Assembly (NCBI GenBank): GCA_050946195.1 | Contig: JBMNUI010000032.1 | Location: 1-23,727 of the forward strand | Source of the DNA: UMGS1002 sp050946195 | Lineage (GTDB): Bacteria > Bacillota > Clostridia > Oscillospirales > CAG-272 | Direction: 5' to 3' | DNA: 23,727 nt | Shown here: one piece after another, positions 12,690-20,481 of the stretch | Layout: each line of letters opens with the position of its first letter | Numbering within the stretch: the stretch's first letter is position 1 | Translations under genes and position numbers: made by a program | Notes under the pieces: model-generated | The model's input: the letters and a program-made list of their open reading frames with translations, nothing else | Told to the model about the DNA's origin: nothing | Databases searched by the model: none

Positions 12690-13847
12690 TCAGCTCTTTT
12701 TTGCCGGGGCAGATTTTATCAGCAGCCGTGCCGTCAGCGCCCTTTGCACCTTCATGGCTCCGGTCGGGCAGAATTCTTGGCAGCAGAAGCAGCGGATGCA
12801 GCTCTTGCGGTCGATATGCGCAAGCCCGTTTTGGATATCGATTACCCCGAGCGGACAGGTTTTGGCGCAGACGCCGCAGCCGGTACATTCCGACCTGTCT
12901 GGGACCGGGCGCGAACGGAACATCCTGCCGATAATCCTGCCTAGCACCCTTCCGCCGAATTTTTCAATGCCCCGGGGAGCAGAGATATGCCTGAAATCGG
13001 CTAGCTTGTACTTCTTGTAGTTGCCAAGAACCATAAGCTCGTCTGCCGAGGCGGGGGCAAGCCCGCGGCGGTATGCCGCCTCGAGCGTCGGTATTTCCTT
13101 CTTTGTCAGCCCGATAATCCCGGCGGCGACAAGGTCGAGATAATAGGGCGACGGCGAGGCGATTATGGCGCCTATCTTGCGCGGGCTGCCGGCTGTCGGG
13201 CCGTTGCCCTCCATTGCGACCACCGCGTCGCAGATGCACAGCCGGGTTTTCTTCGCGAAGTATTCGTTGAGGTCGACCAGCATGTCGGCAAAGGCGGAGT
13301 GGTTCGGAAAGCGGCAGTGATATTCGGGTTTAAGCGTGCCGGGCACCACCCCGAACATGTTCTTGACCGCCGCCGACATGCCCATCATGCCGTGGGTTTT
13401 CAGCTTGCAGAAGTTGATTATCGCGTCGGCACGGTCAAGATATGACGTGTAAATAAAGCTCTTTGCCGCCTTTGCTTCCGGATATTCGGCGGTGGCCTGC
13501 CTAAAGTCGGAGTTGAGCCTGCCGCCGTATTTTTCCACTTCCCGCATACCGGTTGCGGCATAGACTCGGTTGACAAAGGCCGGGGTATAGAGCCCGCCGG
13601 GGCTGTCTCCGACAATGACCTCGGCGCCCCGCTCGGCGAGCCGGCGACAAAGCTCGCAGATCAATGCGGGGTGGGTGGTTGCCGCGCGGGCGGGGTTGAA
13701 GAATATGACAAGGTTGGCCTTGATGGCTACTCTCATCCCCGGACTGACCCAGTCAAGCCCGCCGAAGGGGGCGAGCGCCTCGTCGAGCGCGCGGGAGACC
13801 TCGGTCTCTGAATAGTCGGCACATGGAGCAATTGATACTTGTGTCAT
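12690..13847 (-). CDS. DUF362 protein with C-terminal 2[4Fe-4S] ferredoxin domain
   Basis: A 385-aa cytoplasmic protein. Residues 1 to about 290 are DUF362 (MRVAIKANLVIF, THPALICELCRRLAERGAEVIVGDSPGG, INFCKLKTHGMMGMSAAVKNMFG, GPTAGSPRKIGAIIAS). The C-terminal part has two classical clusters, CTGCGVCAKTCP and CIRCFCCQEFCP, each supplying Cys for a 4Fe-4S centre, so it probably carries electrons. The reaction of such fusions is not established. The frame runs 19 codons further upstream, but AAGGA lies 6 nt before the ATG at 13847 and the longer form would extend into the promoter. Single gene with its own strong promoter. Confidence 0.9.
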   Translation of the reverse strand: MTQVSIAPCADYSETEVSRALDEALAPFGGLDWVSPGMRVAIKANLVIFFNPARAATTHPALICELCRRLAERGAEVIVGDSPGGLYTPAFVNRVYAATGMREVEKYGGRLNSDFRQATAEYPEAKAAKSFIYTSYLDRADAIINFCKLKTHGMMGMSAAVKNMFGVVPGTLKPEYHCRFPNHSAFADMLVDLNEYFAKKTRLCICDAVVAMEGNGPTAGSPRKIGAIIASPSPYYLDLVAAGIIGLTKKEIPTLEAAYRRGLAPASADELMVLGNYKKYKLADFRHISAPRGIEKFGGRVLGRIIGRMFRSRPVPDRSECTGCGVCAKTCPLGVIDIQNGLAHIDRKSCIRCFCCQEFCPTGAMKVQRALTARLLIKSAPAKKS

Positions 13848-13875
13848 GCGGTATCCTTGTAAAAGATTATATATC

Positions 13876-13904
13876 AGTATATCACATTTTGCCTTGTCTG
13901 TCAA
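13876..13904 (-). promoter_or_regulatory. Promoter of the DUF362 gene
   Basis: TTGACA (13904-13899), 17-nt spacer, TATACT (13881-13876). Confidence 0.88.
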
Positions 13905-13954
13905 TGCGGCGGGTATATGCCTGCGGAATCAGGCAGGAAGGATTTAATTGACAA

Positions 13955-14004
13955 TAGAAAACGGGCCGTCTTAAAAAGGCAAGTTTTTTTAAGGCGGTCC
14001 GTTA
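13955..14004 (-). terminator. Terminator of spo0A
   Basis: A long imperfect hairpin, ACGGACCGCCTTAAAAA with TTTTTAAGACGGCCCGT, followed by TTTTCTATTG on the minus strand. Confidence 0.85.
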
Positions 14005-14019
14005 ACTTATTTGTGGGGC

Positions 14020-14808
14020 TTAATTATTATTGAGTTTGTATTTGAGTCGCAGATTGTCGGCTATCATGGCGATAAATTCGCTGTTGGTCGGCTTGCCGCG
14101 GCTGTTCTGGATTGTGTAGCCGAAGTAGGAGTTCAGGGTGTCGACGTCACCGCGGTCCCACGCCACCTCGATTGCGTGCCGGATGGCGCGCTCGACCCGG
14201 GAGGTTGTGGTCGAGTATTTTTTCGCCACCGACGGGTAGAGCACTTTTGTGACAGAGTTGATTATATCGCTGTCTTTGATTGTCATAAGGATTGCGGTGC
14301 GGAGATACTGGTACCCCTTGATGTGGGCCGGGACCCCTATCTGGTGTATGATTTTGGTGACCTGCGCTTCTATATCGACCGCTTTGTCGTCGGCTGTCTG
14401 CTGGATCGGGGCCGGCATTTGCGAACGCCGGGCACAGATGCTCTCGATATGGTCGCAGAGGTTGTTGATGTCAAAGGGTTTGAGCAGGCAGCGTTCGGCG
14501 CCGGCGTTGGTGGCCTCGATGAACAGCCCCTGATTTGATACCATTGACAACACAATGAAGGACGGCGGCTTGTCCGGGGAGTAATCGATGTTGCGGCTGT
14601 TGCGGATGACGCCTATCCCGTCCATTTTTGAGAGCCAGATGTCGATAAGCGCAATATCCGGGTGGAATCTGCCGAGCTTAATCAGGGCATCCTCACCGTT
14701 GACGGCTTCCTCAATGTAGCGGTAGCCCGCCCGCATCAGCCCCTCGCGCAGCGCCATTCTCTGGTTGTGGTTTTCGTCGGCAATAAGGATCTTGGTGTTG
14801 AATTCCAT
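14020..14808 (-). CDS. spo0A: Sporulation master regulator Spo0A
   Basis: A 262-aa response regulator that, when phosphorylated, switches cells to sporulation. The C-terminal DNA-binding domain is textbook Spo0A: IIHQIGVPAHIKGYQYLR, SVTKVLYPSVAKKYSTT, SRVERAIRHAIEVAW and KPTNSEFIAMIADNLRL. The receiver domain is divergent: ADENHNQR (Asp-Glu in place of Asp-Asp), phospho-site DIALIDIWLSKMDG with no Met-Pro after the Asp, Ser in the usual Thr position (VLSMVS), and LKPFD for the conserved Lys. The frame is open 46 codons further, but that stretch is the promoter; ATG at 14808 has GGAGG 9 nt upstream. A phosphorelay input is likely but altered. Single gene. Confidence 0.96.
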   Translation of the reverse strand: MEFNTKILIADENHNQRMALREGLMRAGYRYIEEAVNGEDALIKLGRFHPDIALIDIWLSKMDGIGVIRNSRNIDYSPDKPPSFIVLSMVSNQGLFIEATNAGAERCLLKPFDINNLCDHIESICARRSQMPAPIQQTADDKAVDIEAQVTKIIHQIGVPAHIKGYQYLRTAILMTIKDSDIINSVTKVLYPSVAKKYSTTTSRVERAIRHAIEVAWDRGDVDTLNSYFGYTIQNSRGKPTNSEFIAMIADNLRLKYKLNNN

Positions 14809-14848
14809 TTGCGATTTCCTCCAAAAGTGTTTGTTTAATACAAGTAAA

Positions 14849-14877
14849 ATAATACCATATAACACCAAGAAAATCAA
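14849..14877 (-). promoter_or_regulatory. Promoter of spo0A
   Basis: TTGATT (14877-14872), 17-nt spacer, TATTAT (14854-14849). I see no convincing sigma-H promoter or 0A box nearby. Confidence 0.72.
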
Positions 14878-14904
14878 TGATAATCTGGTAGAAAACGTAA
14901 ACAA

Positions 14905-14948
14905 AAATGCGGCTCGATAATTGTTATAAATTACCATAGACCGCATTA
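14905..14948 (-). terminator. Possible terminator upstream of spo0A
   Basis: ATGCGG and CCGCAT bracket an imperfect AT-rich stem, followed by TTTTTG on the minus strand. It may stop transcription arriving from rluB. Confidence 0.55.
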
Positions 14949-14949
14949 T

Positions 14950-15164
14950 ATTCAGTGTTCATGACCAAGCAGCGGTGTTTTTTACCGTATGTTTTGCCGT
15001 CTGCAAAGAAATCCGGTCGGGTTGATGAAATATCTGCCGTCGGATTTTTGGCAAGAGTGCCGGGTAATTCTGCCGCTTGCCGTATGCTGTGCCGCAAAAA
15101 CGAAGAGCCGGTCCCTGCAGCCTGAAAATTGCAGGGACCGCCCGCCGTTTATCATCTTTAGGTA
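14950..15164. other. Intergenic stretch without a gene
   Basis: Between spo0A and rluB. It holds a 10-bp stem (GGTCCCTGCA at 15110-15119 with TGCAGGGACC at 15130-15139); on the minus strand the T run comes 9 nt after the stem, so it is a weak terminator at best. No ORF with a ribosome-binding site was seen. Confidence 0.5.
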
Positions 15165-15890
15165 TTAAATGTCGCCGCGCTTGCCTCTGAGGAAGTCGAC
15201 CTCTTCTGCGGTGAGGTATCTCCATTTGCCGGGCGGCAGGCTGCCGAGCTTCAGTTTGCCTATGGCCACCCGGGTGAGGCGCAGGACCTTTAGTCCCAGC
15301 GCCTCGCACATCCGCCTTATCTGGCGATATCTCCCCTCGTGAAGGGTCATTTCGATAACAGTAACTCCGCCGCCCCGCGACATGAGCCTGACCCCGACCG
15401 GGGCAAGCCTGTACCCGTCAAGCTGTTTAATATGTCCCAGCGCCACAATACTGTCGTCGGACTGCTCGCCCTCAAGGATGACGTGGTAGATTTTGGTGAT
15501 GCCGTGCTTCGGATGAGTCAGCCGGTACGTGAACTCGCCGTCGTCGGTTAAAAGAAGCAGGCCGTCCGAGTCCATATCAAGCCTTCCGACCGGCCAGACA
15601 CGGCCAACTCCTGTGACCAGTTCCGTGACACAGCGGCGCCCGCGGTCGTCCGACACCGAGGACAGATACCCGCGGGGCTTGTTGAGCATTATATACTTTT
15701 TCCCGCGCGTCGATGGTTTTATCAGCCGGCCGTCGCACTCGACAAGGTCTGCTTCGGGGTCAACTTTTTCACCGATTTGAGCGGGCCTGCCGTTTACAGT
15801 AATCCGCCCGGCTGAAATTGCGGCCTCGGCCGCTCGCCGGGACATTACCCCGCAGTCCGAGAGATATTTTTGTATCCGTATTTTTTCCAT
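15165..15890 (-). CDS. rluB: 23S rRNA pseudouridine synthase, RluB/RsuA family
   Basis: A 241-aa RsuA/RluB-type enzyme that isomerises a uridine in rRNA. Residues 1 to about 60 are an S4 RNA-binding domain (IRIQKYLSDCGVMSRRAAE, then GRITVNGRPAQIGEKV), and the catalytic domain carries GRLDMDSDGLLLLTDDG with the catalytic Asp, followed by KIYHVILEG and QIRRMCEALG. The exact target (23S U2605 by analogy with RluB) cannot be told from sequence. ATG is 12 nt after the dacF stop; the ribosome-binding site (AGAAG) is weak. It is the last gene of the lon-to-rluB cluster. Confidence 0.92.
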   Translation of the reverse strand: MEKIRIQKYLSDCGVMSRRAAEAAISAGRITVNGRPAQIGEKVDPEADLVECDGRLIKPSTRGKKYIMLNKPRGYLSSVSDDRGRRCVTELVTGVGRVWPVGRLDMDSDGLLLLTDDGEFTYRLTHPKHGITKIYHVILEGEQSDDSIVALGHIKQLDGYRLAPVGVRLMSRGGGVTVIEMTLHEGRYRQIRRMCEALGLKVLRLTRVAIGKLKLGSLPPGKWRYLTAEEVDFLRGKRGDI

Positions 15891-15902
15891 TCTTCTGCTG
15901 AC

Positions 15903-17075
15903 TTAGAACCCGAAAAAGGATTTTATCCAGTCCCAGAACCCGCGCCGGCGCGCGACTATGGCGGAGGTGGTGGTGACAATCGGGGACTCGCCGATAACCT
16001 CCCCGTCGCAGTAATAAACAATTGTCCCGACCCGGGTGCCGGTTTTCACAGGCGGGTAGAGAAAACGCGGGGCTTCGACGCGGCAGGTGATGACACCGTG
16101 CCCGACCGGCAGCCTGACCCGCACAGTCTCGGAGTTGACGCACCTGACCCAGTCGGGCTGCCCGCCGGCAACCGGCAGCGCCAGGGTATACCCGCCGGCT
16201 CCGATCAGGGTTATGCCGACATAGGACGAAAATCCGTAGTCGAGCATTTTTTTGTGGTCGTTCCAGTCGTCCGGGGCGTTGAGCGTGACGGCGACCAGCG
16301 TAAGCCCGCCGCGCACCGCGGCCGACACGAGGCATCTCCCGCTGCGCCGGGTATAGCCGGTCTTTACACCGACAGCCCCGGGGTAGCTGCGCAGCAGCCG
16401 GTTGTGGTTGACAAGCAGCCGCACGCCCTCGTTGCCGTTAAAGGGAATCGTGTTTTTTTTGGTCGATACGATTTTGGCGAAGGTTTCGTTTTTTAGCGCG
16501 TAGGCGGTGATTTGGGCCAGATCGTATGCGGTGGTGTATTGCTCCTGTGAGTCAAGCCCGTGAGGGTTGACAAAATGGGTGTCGGTAAGTCCGAACTCCT
16601 CTGCTTTGTCGTTCATGAGCTTTGCAAATTGCTCAATACTGCCGGCGACGGCTATGGCGATGGCGGTAGCCGCATCGTTGGCAGACTCGAGCATCATGGC
16701 ATAGAGGAGGTCTTCAAGCGTGAGCTTCTCACCGGTATAAAGATATACCGACGAGCCCTCGACGCCGACGGCGGCCGTCGGTATTTCAACTACTTGGCCA
16801 AGATCGCCGTACTCTATGGCAATGACGGCGGTCATTATTTTGGTGGTGCTGGCCATCGGCAGCCGCTGGTCTGCCCCCCGGCAAAAGAGCACGCTGCCAT
16901 CCGAGGCGTCGATGAGAGCCGCGGCCTGCGCCGAGACAGATACCGCCCCGACATTTGTATCGCCGGGATTTATAGGTCGGCCTGACTTACCGGCCCCGAG
17001 CGGCAGCAAAAAGAGGCACAAAAGTGCCGCCGGTATGAGCAGCAGGGAGATTGTTCTTTTTGAGAGAGAGGACAT
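15903..17075 (-). CDS. dacF: D-alanyl-D-alanine carboxypeptidase (DacF-type, peptidase S11)
   Basis: A secreted or membrane-attached low-molecular-weight penicillin-binding protein of 390 aa that trims the terminal D-Ala of peptidoglycan peptides. An N-terminal signal (SKRTISLLLIPAALLCLFLL) is followed by the active-site triads ASTTK (SxxK), SAND (SxN) and VKTGYT (KTG), then a C-terminal beta-rich domain and a short amphipathic end (WDWIKSFFGF) suited to membrane attachment. ATG at 17093 has no ribosome-binding site; CGGGG lies 8-9 nt before ATG at 17075. That site is inside an inverted repeat. DacF family members in sporulators often act on spore cortex or during sporulation, and the neighbour ytfJ agrees; the exact role is inference. 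Confidence 0.93.
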   Translation of the reverse strand: MSSLSKRTISLLLIPAALLCLFLLPLGAGKSGRPINPGDTNVGAVSVSAQAAALIDASDGSVLFCRGADQRLPMASTTKIMTAVIAIEYGDLGQVVEIPTAAVGVEGSSVYLYTGEKLTLEDLLYAMMLESANDAATAIAIAVAGSIEQFAKLMNDKAEEFGLTDTHFVNPHGLDSQEQYTTAYDLAQITAYALKNETFAKIVSTKKNTIPFNGNEGVRLLVNHNRLLRSYPGAVGVKTGYTRRSGRCLVSAAVRGGLTLVAVTLNAPDDWNDHKKMLDYGFSSYVGITLIGAGGYTLALPVAGGQPDWVRCVNSETVRVRLPVGHGVITCRVEAPRFLYPPVKTGTRVGTIVYYCDGEVIGESPIVTTTSAIVARRRGFWDWIKSFFGF

Positions 17076-17130
17076 ATGATATACCCCGGACATGATGTTT
17101 TAGTACATTTATATTGTCCGCGGGTATCAT
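17076..17130 (-). promoter_or_regulatory. Inverted repeat covering the dacF ribosome-binding site
   Basis: On the minus strand ATGATACCCGCGGACA (17130-17115) can pair with TGTCCGGGGTATATCAT (17092-17076), about 15 bp with a 2-nt bulge and one mismatch, and a 22-nt loop. The CGGGG ribosome-binding site lies in the second arm. It may be an RNA switch or a DNA operator. Confidence 0.55.
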
Positions 17131-17205
17131 ATATGCTAAATGCACAAAGCAGTAGTGCGGCACCTGTTTAGCTCATGCCTCACGGCGGCGTGAGCGGTCA
17201 GAAGC

Positions 17206-17643
17206 TTAATTTTCCTCCATCGCGCGCTTGGCGTCCGACTTCTTTGTGAAAACTTCCTTGATGCTTGCGAGTATCTCGGGGCTGCGCTCGATAAAGTCGG
17301 TAATCTGGTCTATGGTGTCTGAAGGGGTGGACACGCCGACGTTGATCATTTCAACCTTCCCGTCGCTCCCGATTACCAGAAAGCCCATCGGGCTGACCGA
17401 AAGCCCCGAGCCGCCGCCCCCGCCGAAGTTCGAGCCGGCGGGCTTTTCGGCCTTCTGGGACTGCTTTCCGAAGTAATCGAGGCCGCCCGAGGCAAAGCCC
17501 ATTGAGATTTTGGATACCGGAATTATCGTAATACCGTTCGGGGTGATATAGGGGTCTCCGATGACCGTGTTTGCGTTCACCATCGAGCGCATATTCTCAA
17601 GCGACGCCCTGATGATGTCCTCAAGCTTGTTTTCGCTTGCCAT
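17206..17643 (-). CDS. ytfJ: GerW/YtfJ family sporulation protein
   Basis: A 145-aa protein of the GerW (YtfJ) family, known in Bacillus as a spore protein needed for germination or spore resistance. Seen: NKLEDIIRASLENMRSMV, NANTVIGDPYITPNGITIIPVSKI, GFASGGLDY, the glycine-rich linker GGGGGSG and VSPMGFLVIG. ATG has AAGGAT 4-5 nt upstream. It sits between ytfI and dacF. The order ytfI-ytfJ is that of Bacillus subtilis, and it supports a sporulating lineage. Confidence 0.93.
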   Translation of the reverse strand: MASENKLEDIIRASLENMRSMVNANTVIGDPYITPNGITIIPVSKISMGFASGGLDYFGKQSQKAEKPAGSNFGGGGGSGLSVSPMGFLVIGSDGKVEMINVGVSTPSDTIDQITDFIERSPEILASIKEVFTKKSDAKRAMEEN

Positions 17644-17664
17644 ATGAATCCTTTTCCTTTCGCG

Positions 17665-18294
17665 TTATTGTTCTTCTTTGTCGTCCTTGCCGAGAACTCC
17701 GGTTTTATACAGCAGGCTGAGCGCACACCAGACCGGCAGCGTCAGCACTATTTTTATATCGGCCGTGGTTGTTTCCTTTGTATATTCGGGGACTATGTTG
17801 ACCTGTGAATGGCGGAGGGACTTGAGGTTTGTGAGCTGCTCGAGCAGGGCGAGGATATAGGCTACTCCCTGTATGACCGCGCCGTAGAGCAGGGCGGTGG
17901 TCGCCGCGTCGCCGGTGGCGACTTTTATGTTGAGCCGCACCGCCCGCACCGTAAGGAATCTGGCATAGCGGTCGAAAAAGGTTGAGATTATCACCCGGAT
18001 TGTGCTTAAAATATCGGTGATTTTGGTCGGCTTTTGCGGCTCCTCGGGAGGCTTCTTTTTGGCCTTTGGCTTTTTCTTTCCTATTTTGTAGTCAGAGACC
18101 CGCACGCGGGCTGGTTTTTTCTCACCGGTGCCGTAAACCTTGATCGAGAGAATCGAGATTCTTACCCTAAATCCCTTTTTCTCGTTATATATTATTGACG
18201 CGCGCACGCGCACGGTGAAGAAGAAGAGGACAAGAACCAACAGTACCGCAGCAATAACGGCCAGGACGATGAGTATTGTTTCTATTGCCCTCAC
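17665..18294 (-). CDS. ytfI: DUF2953 protein (YtfI-like)
   Basis: A 209-aa protein with an N-terminal membrane segment (IETILIVLAVIAAVLLVLVLFFF at about residues 4-26), a central Lys/Pro-rich stretch (KIGKKKPKAKKKPPEEPQK) and a C-terminal DUF2953 part (VRLNIKVATGDAATTALLYGAVIQG, and NIVPEYT). B. subtilis YtfI, next to YtfJ, has the same layout. Start: the GTG at 18294 directly abuts AAGGA, so it is badly spaced; an ATA at 18285 lies 8 nt after AAAGGAG. I keep the GTG coordinate but the start is uncertain. Function unknown, likely in spores by association. Confidence 0.85.
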   Translation of the reverse strand: MRAIETILIVLAVIAAVLLVLVLFFFTVRVRASIIYNEKKGFRVRISILSIKVYGTGEKKPARVRVSDYKIGKKKPKAKKKPPEEPQKPTKITDILSTIRVIISTFFDRYARFLTVRAVRLNIKVATGDAATTALLYGAVIQGVAYILALLEQLTNLKSLRHSQVNIVPEYTKETTTADIKIVLTLPVWCALSLLYKTGVLGKDDKEEQ

Positions 18295-18330
18295 TCCTTT
18301 TTATAATAATCGGCGGCGGCGTGCTTCGCT

Positions 18331-18924
18331 CTATTGCCCCGTGCCGGCGTCGTCGGTGCCTGTCTGATTTACCGGATTTTTCGGCAGGCTGGTCAGCTCC
18401 GGCCCGACCTCGGGCAGCTCGGAGAGCGAGTTTATTCCGAAGACGCGTAAAAATTTTTCGGTCGTGCCGTAGAGCGCCGGACGGCCGGGCGCGTCAAGTC
18501 TGCCGACTACCCTGATAAGCTCTTTGTCGACAAGCGTGTTCACCGAGTACGAGCTGTCCACCCCGCGGACCGCATCGATGTAAGCGCGGGTTACCGGCTG
18601 GTTGTAGGCTACGATTGCCAGCACCTCAAGCGAGGAGGCCGACAGGTTTCCGCCGCGCCTGATACCGAGCGCCTCGCGTATGTAGGGGGCGTATTTTTCC
18701 TTGGTGCAGAGCTGGCAGGCATTATCGAACAGCAGGAGATGCAGCCCGCGCGGCGAGCTTTTGGAGTTGTAGGAGGGCGCCATATTCTCGACCAAGAGCC
18801 GTACCTCACCGGGCGTCAGCCCGAGAACCGCCCCCAATTTTTCATATGTCACCGGGTGCCCGGCGGCAAATAGTATCGCCTCAACCGCCGCCTCGGTTTC
18901 CTCTACCGGCAGCATTTCTTCCAT
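18331..18924 (-). CDS. scpB: Segregation and condensation protein B
   Basis: The kleisin-associated winged-helix subunit of the SMC-ScpA-ScpB condensin. The 197-aa product has AAVEAILFAAGHPVTYEKLGAVLG at the N-terminus, SASSLEVLAIVAYNQPVTRAYIDAVRGVDS in the centre and GRPALYGTTEKFLRVFGI at the end of the second winged helix. ATG has GGAGG 11 nt upstream. It is 39 nt behind scpA, the usual pair. Confidence 0.95.
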   Translation of the reverse strand: MEEMLPVEETEAAVEAILFAAGHPVTYEKLGAVLGLTPGEVRLLVENMAPSYNSKSSPRGLHLLLFDNACQLCTKEKYAPYIREALGIRRGGNLSASSLEVLAIVAYNQPVTRAYIDAVRGVDSSYSVNTLVDKELIRVVGRLDAPGRPALYGTTEKFLRVFGINSLSELPEVGPELTSLPKNPVNQTGTDDAGTGQ

Positions 18925-18963
18925 AAATATTATCTCCTCCCCGACGGGGATGCCCGCCGGATG

Positions 18964-19749
18964 TCAGTAAACTTCATGGACAATCCTCTCATCGCTCAGA
19001 ACGGTTGACTCGTCGGTGTTGAGTATGAAGGTGGTGTCAAGCCCGTGCACCGAGCCCGAGTCCTCGTCCTCATTTATATCTTCGTCAATCAAAAGTCGGC
19101 GTATTCGGATAAGCTCGAGTATTGCGATAAAGGCGGTGATTACATCCTGCCGTGTCGCCTCATTCCCGATAAGCTCGCGGAGGGTCGACCGCCCGGATTT
19201 CTGCATCCGCTCAAGTATACTCTCAATTTTCGACTCAACCGAGATGACCCGCCTGCCGAGCATCGGCGTGAAGGTTTGTGAGGCTTCCTCCATGGCTTCA
19301 AGGTAGGCGCAGATCCGCCGCAGGGCGAGCCGGAGAAGCTCGGGGTCGTGGTCTGCGACAAAGGTCTTGTCCACCGAGATTTCGTCGGTATCCTTTACCA
19401 TTCGCCCGCTGAAAATCGCATACCGCTCGGCAAGTCTTTTGGCTGCGGCCTTTGCCTCGCGGTAGCGCTTGAGCGCGTCGGCCAGCTCGCGCCGCGGGTC
19501 CTCTTCGGGCGGCTCGGGGCGGGGGAGCAGCATACGGCTTTTTATCAGCATCAGCTCGCTTGCCATAACCAGAAACTCGGAGGCAATCTCCATGTTCATG
19601 GCCTCGGCGCCCGAAATGTACTCAAGGTACTGCGAGCAAATAAGCGATATCGGGATATCCTCGATGTTGACCTTGTTTTTGTTTAGCAGGGTCAAAAGCA
19701 GGTCAAGAGGCCCCTCAAATCGGTCAAGCCGGTACATCAGCGCGCCCAT
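18964..19749 (-). CDS. scpA: Segregation and condensation protein A (kleisin)
   Basis: The kleisin subunit that bridges SMC heads. The 261-aa protein opens YRLDRFEGPLDLLLTLLNKNKV, the signature ScpA start, and includes SEFLVMASELMLIKSRMLLP; a winged-helix C-terminus follows with FIAILELIRIRRLLI. ATG at 19749 has GAGGG 6 nt upstream; it lies 9 nt after the M50 protease stop, so they are co-transcribed. Confidence 0.95.
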   Translation of the reverse strand: MGALMYRLDRFEGPLDLLLTLLNKNKVNIEDIPISLICSQYLEYISGAEAMNMEIASEFLVMASELMLIKSRMLLPRPEPPEEDPRRELADALKRYREAKAAAKRLAERYAIFSGRMVKDTDEISVDKTFVADHDPELLRLALRRICAYLEAMEEASQTFTPMLGRRVISVESKIESILERMQKSGRSTLRELIGNEATRQDVITAFIAILELIRIRRLLIDEDINEDEDSGSVHGLDTTFILNTDESTVLSDERIVHEVY

Positions 19750-19758
19750 TATCTGCCC

Positions 19759-20478
19759 TCAGGGTGAAAAGATTGCTATAAGAATATTAAAAAAATCTTC
19801 GTTACTCAGGCCAACGATTGAAAACATGCCCGCCATCAGCCAATCGCTCAGAATGAAGATAAGGCCCGAGAGCACCCCGAAAAACAAGAGGGCCAATAGC
19901 ACAATTGAAATGATTTTTTCATATTTCATAATGCCGAAATATATTTTTGTCGGCAGGAAGACATAAAAAATCCTCGAGCCGTCGAGCGGCGGGACCGGCA
20001 GGAGATTAAAAACCGCCAGCGTGATATTGAGCGATATCGCGATATAGAGGAACAGCATCAGAATTCTGATATAGACGGCAAAACGGCTCCCGCCGAACTT
20101 AAGCCACAAAAACTCGTATGATAGCCGCAGAAAAATAACGTTGAGCAGCGCGAGCAAAAGGTTAGACAGGGGGCCGGCGGCGCCGGTCAGCGCCATTCCG
20201 ACGCGGGGGTTTCTGAAATTCCGTGAGTTTATCGGCACCGGCTTGGCCCAGCCGAACCCGGCAATCATCATCATAAGAAAGCCTATGGGGTCGATGTGCT
20301 TTGCGGGATTCAGAGTGAGCCTCCCGAGATTGTAGGCGGTGCGGTCGCCGAGCTTGTAGGCTACATATCCGTGAGCTGTCTCATGCAGTGAGAGCGAAAA
20401 GAGGATTACCGGCAGGCTCAAAAGCAGCATGATTATGCTCTCTCTTGAGAACCCGCTGCTAAATAACTGTCGTACCAT
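19759..20478 (-). CDS. Membrane zinc metalloprotease, M50 (site-2 protease) family
   Basis: A 239-aa polytopic protein with about five membrane segments (first near residues 14-32, LLLSLPVILFSLSLH). HETAHG gives HExxH, with the later ligand in LPVPPLDGSR, and the NPAKHIDPIG segment is typical of the short stand-alone rhomboid-like M50 members (FpsA/YwhC type). These cut membrane proteins in or near the bilayer; the substrate is unknown. ATG has AAGGA 8 nt upstream, inside the end of engB, with a 3-nt gap between genes. A neighbour of scpAB in many Firmicutes. Confidence 0.92.
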   Translation of the reverse strand: MVRQLFSSGFSRESIIMLLLSLPVILFSLSLHETAHGYVAYKLGDRTAYNLGRLTLNPAKHIDPIGFLMMMIAGFGWAKPVPINSRNFRNPRVGMALTGAAGPLSNLLLALLNVIFLRLSYEFLWLKFGGSRFAVYIRILMLFLYIAISLNITLAVFNLLPVPPLDGSRIFYVFLPTKIYFGIMKYEKIISIVLLALLFFGVLSGLIFILSDWLMAGMFSIVGLSNEDFFNILIAIFSP

Positions 20479-20481
20479 CCG

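Noticed and set aside
14809..14946. 46-residue hydrophobic N-terminal extension of Spo0A
   Set aside because: It covers the promoter, and GGAGG precedes the internal ATG that matches the family start.
14959..15309. 116-codon ORF after rluB
   Set aside because: Overlaps the rluB 3' end in another frame, has no ribosome-binding site and shows no recognisable protein.
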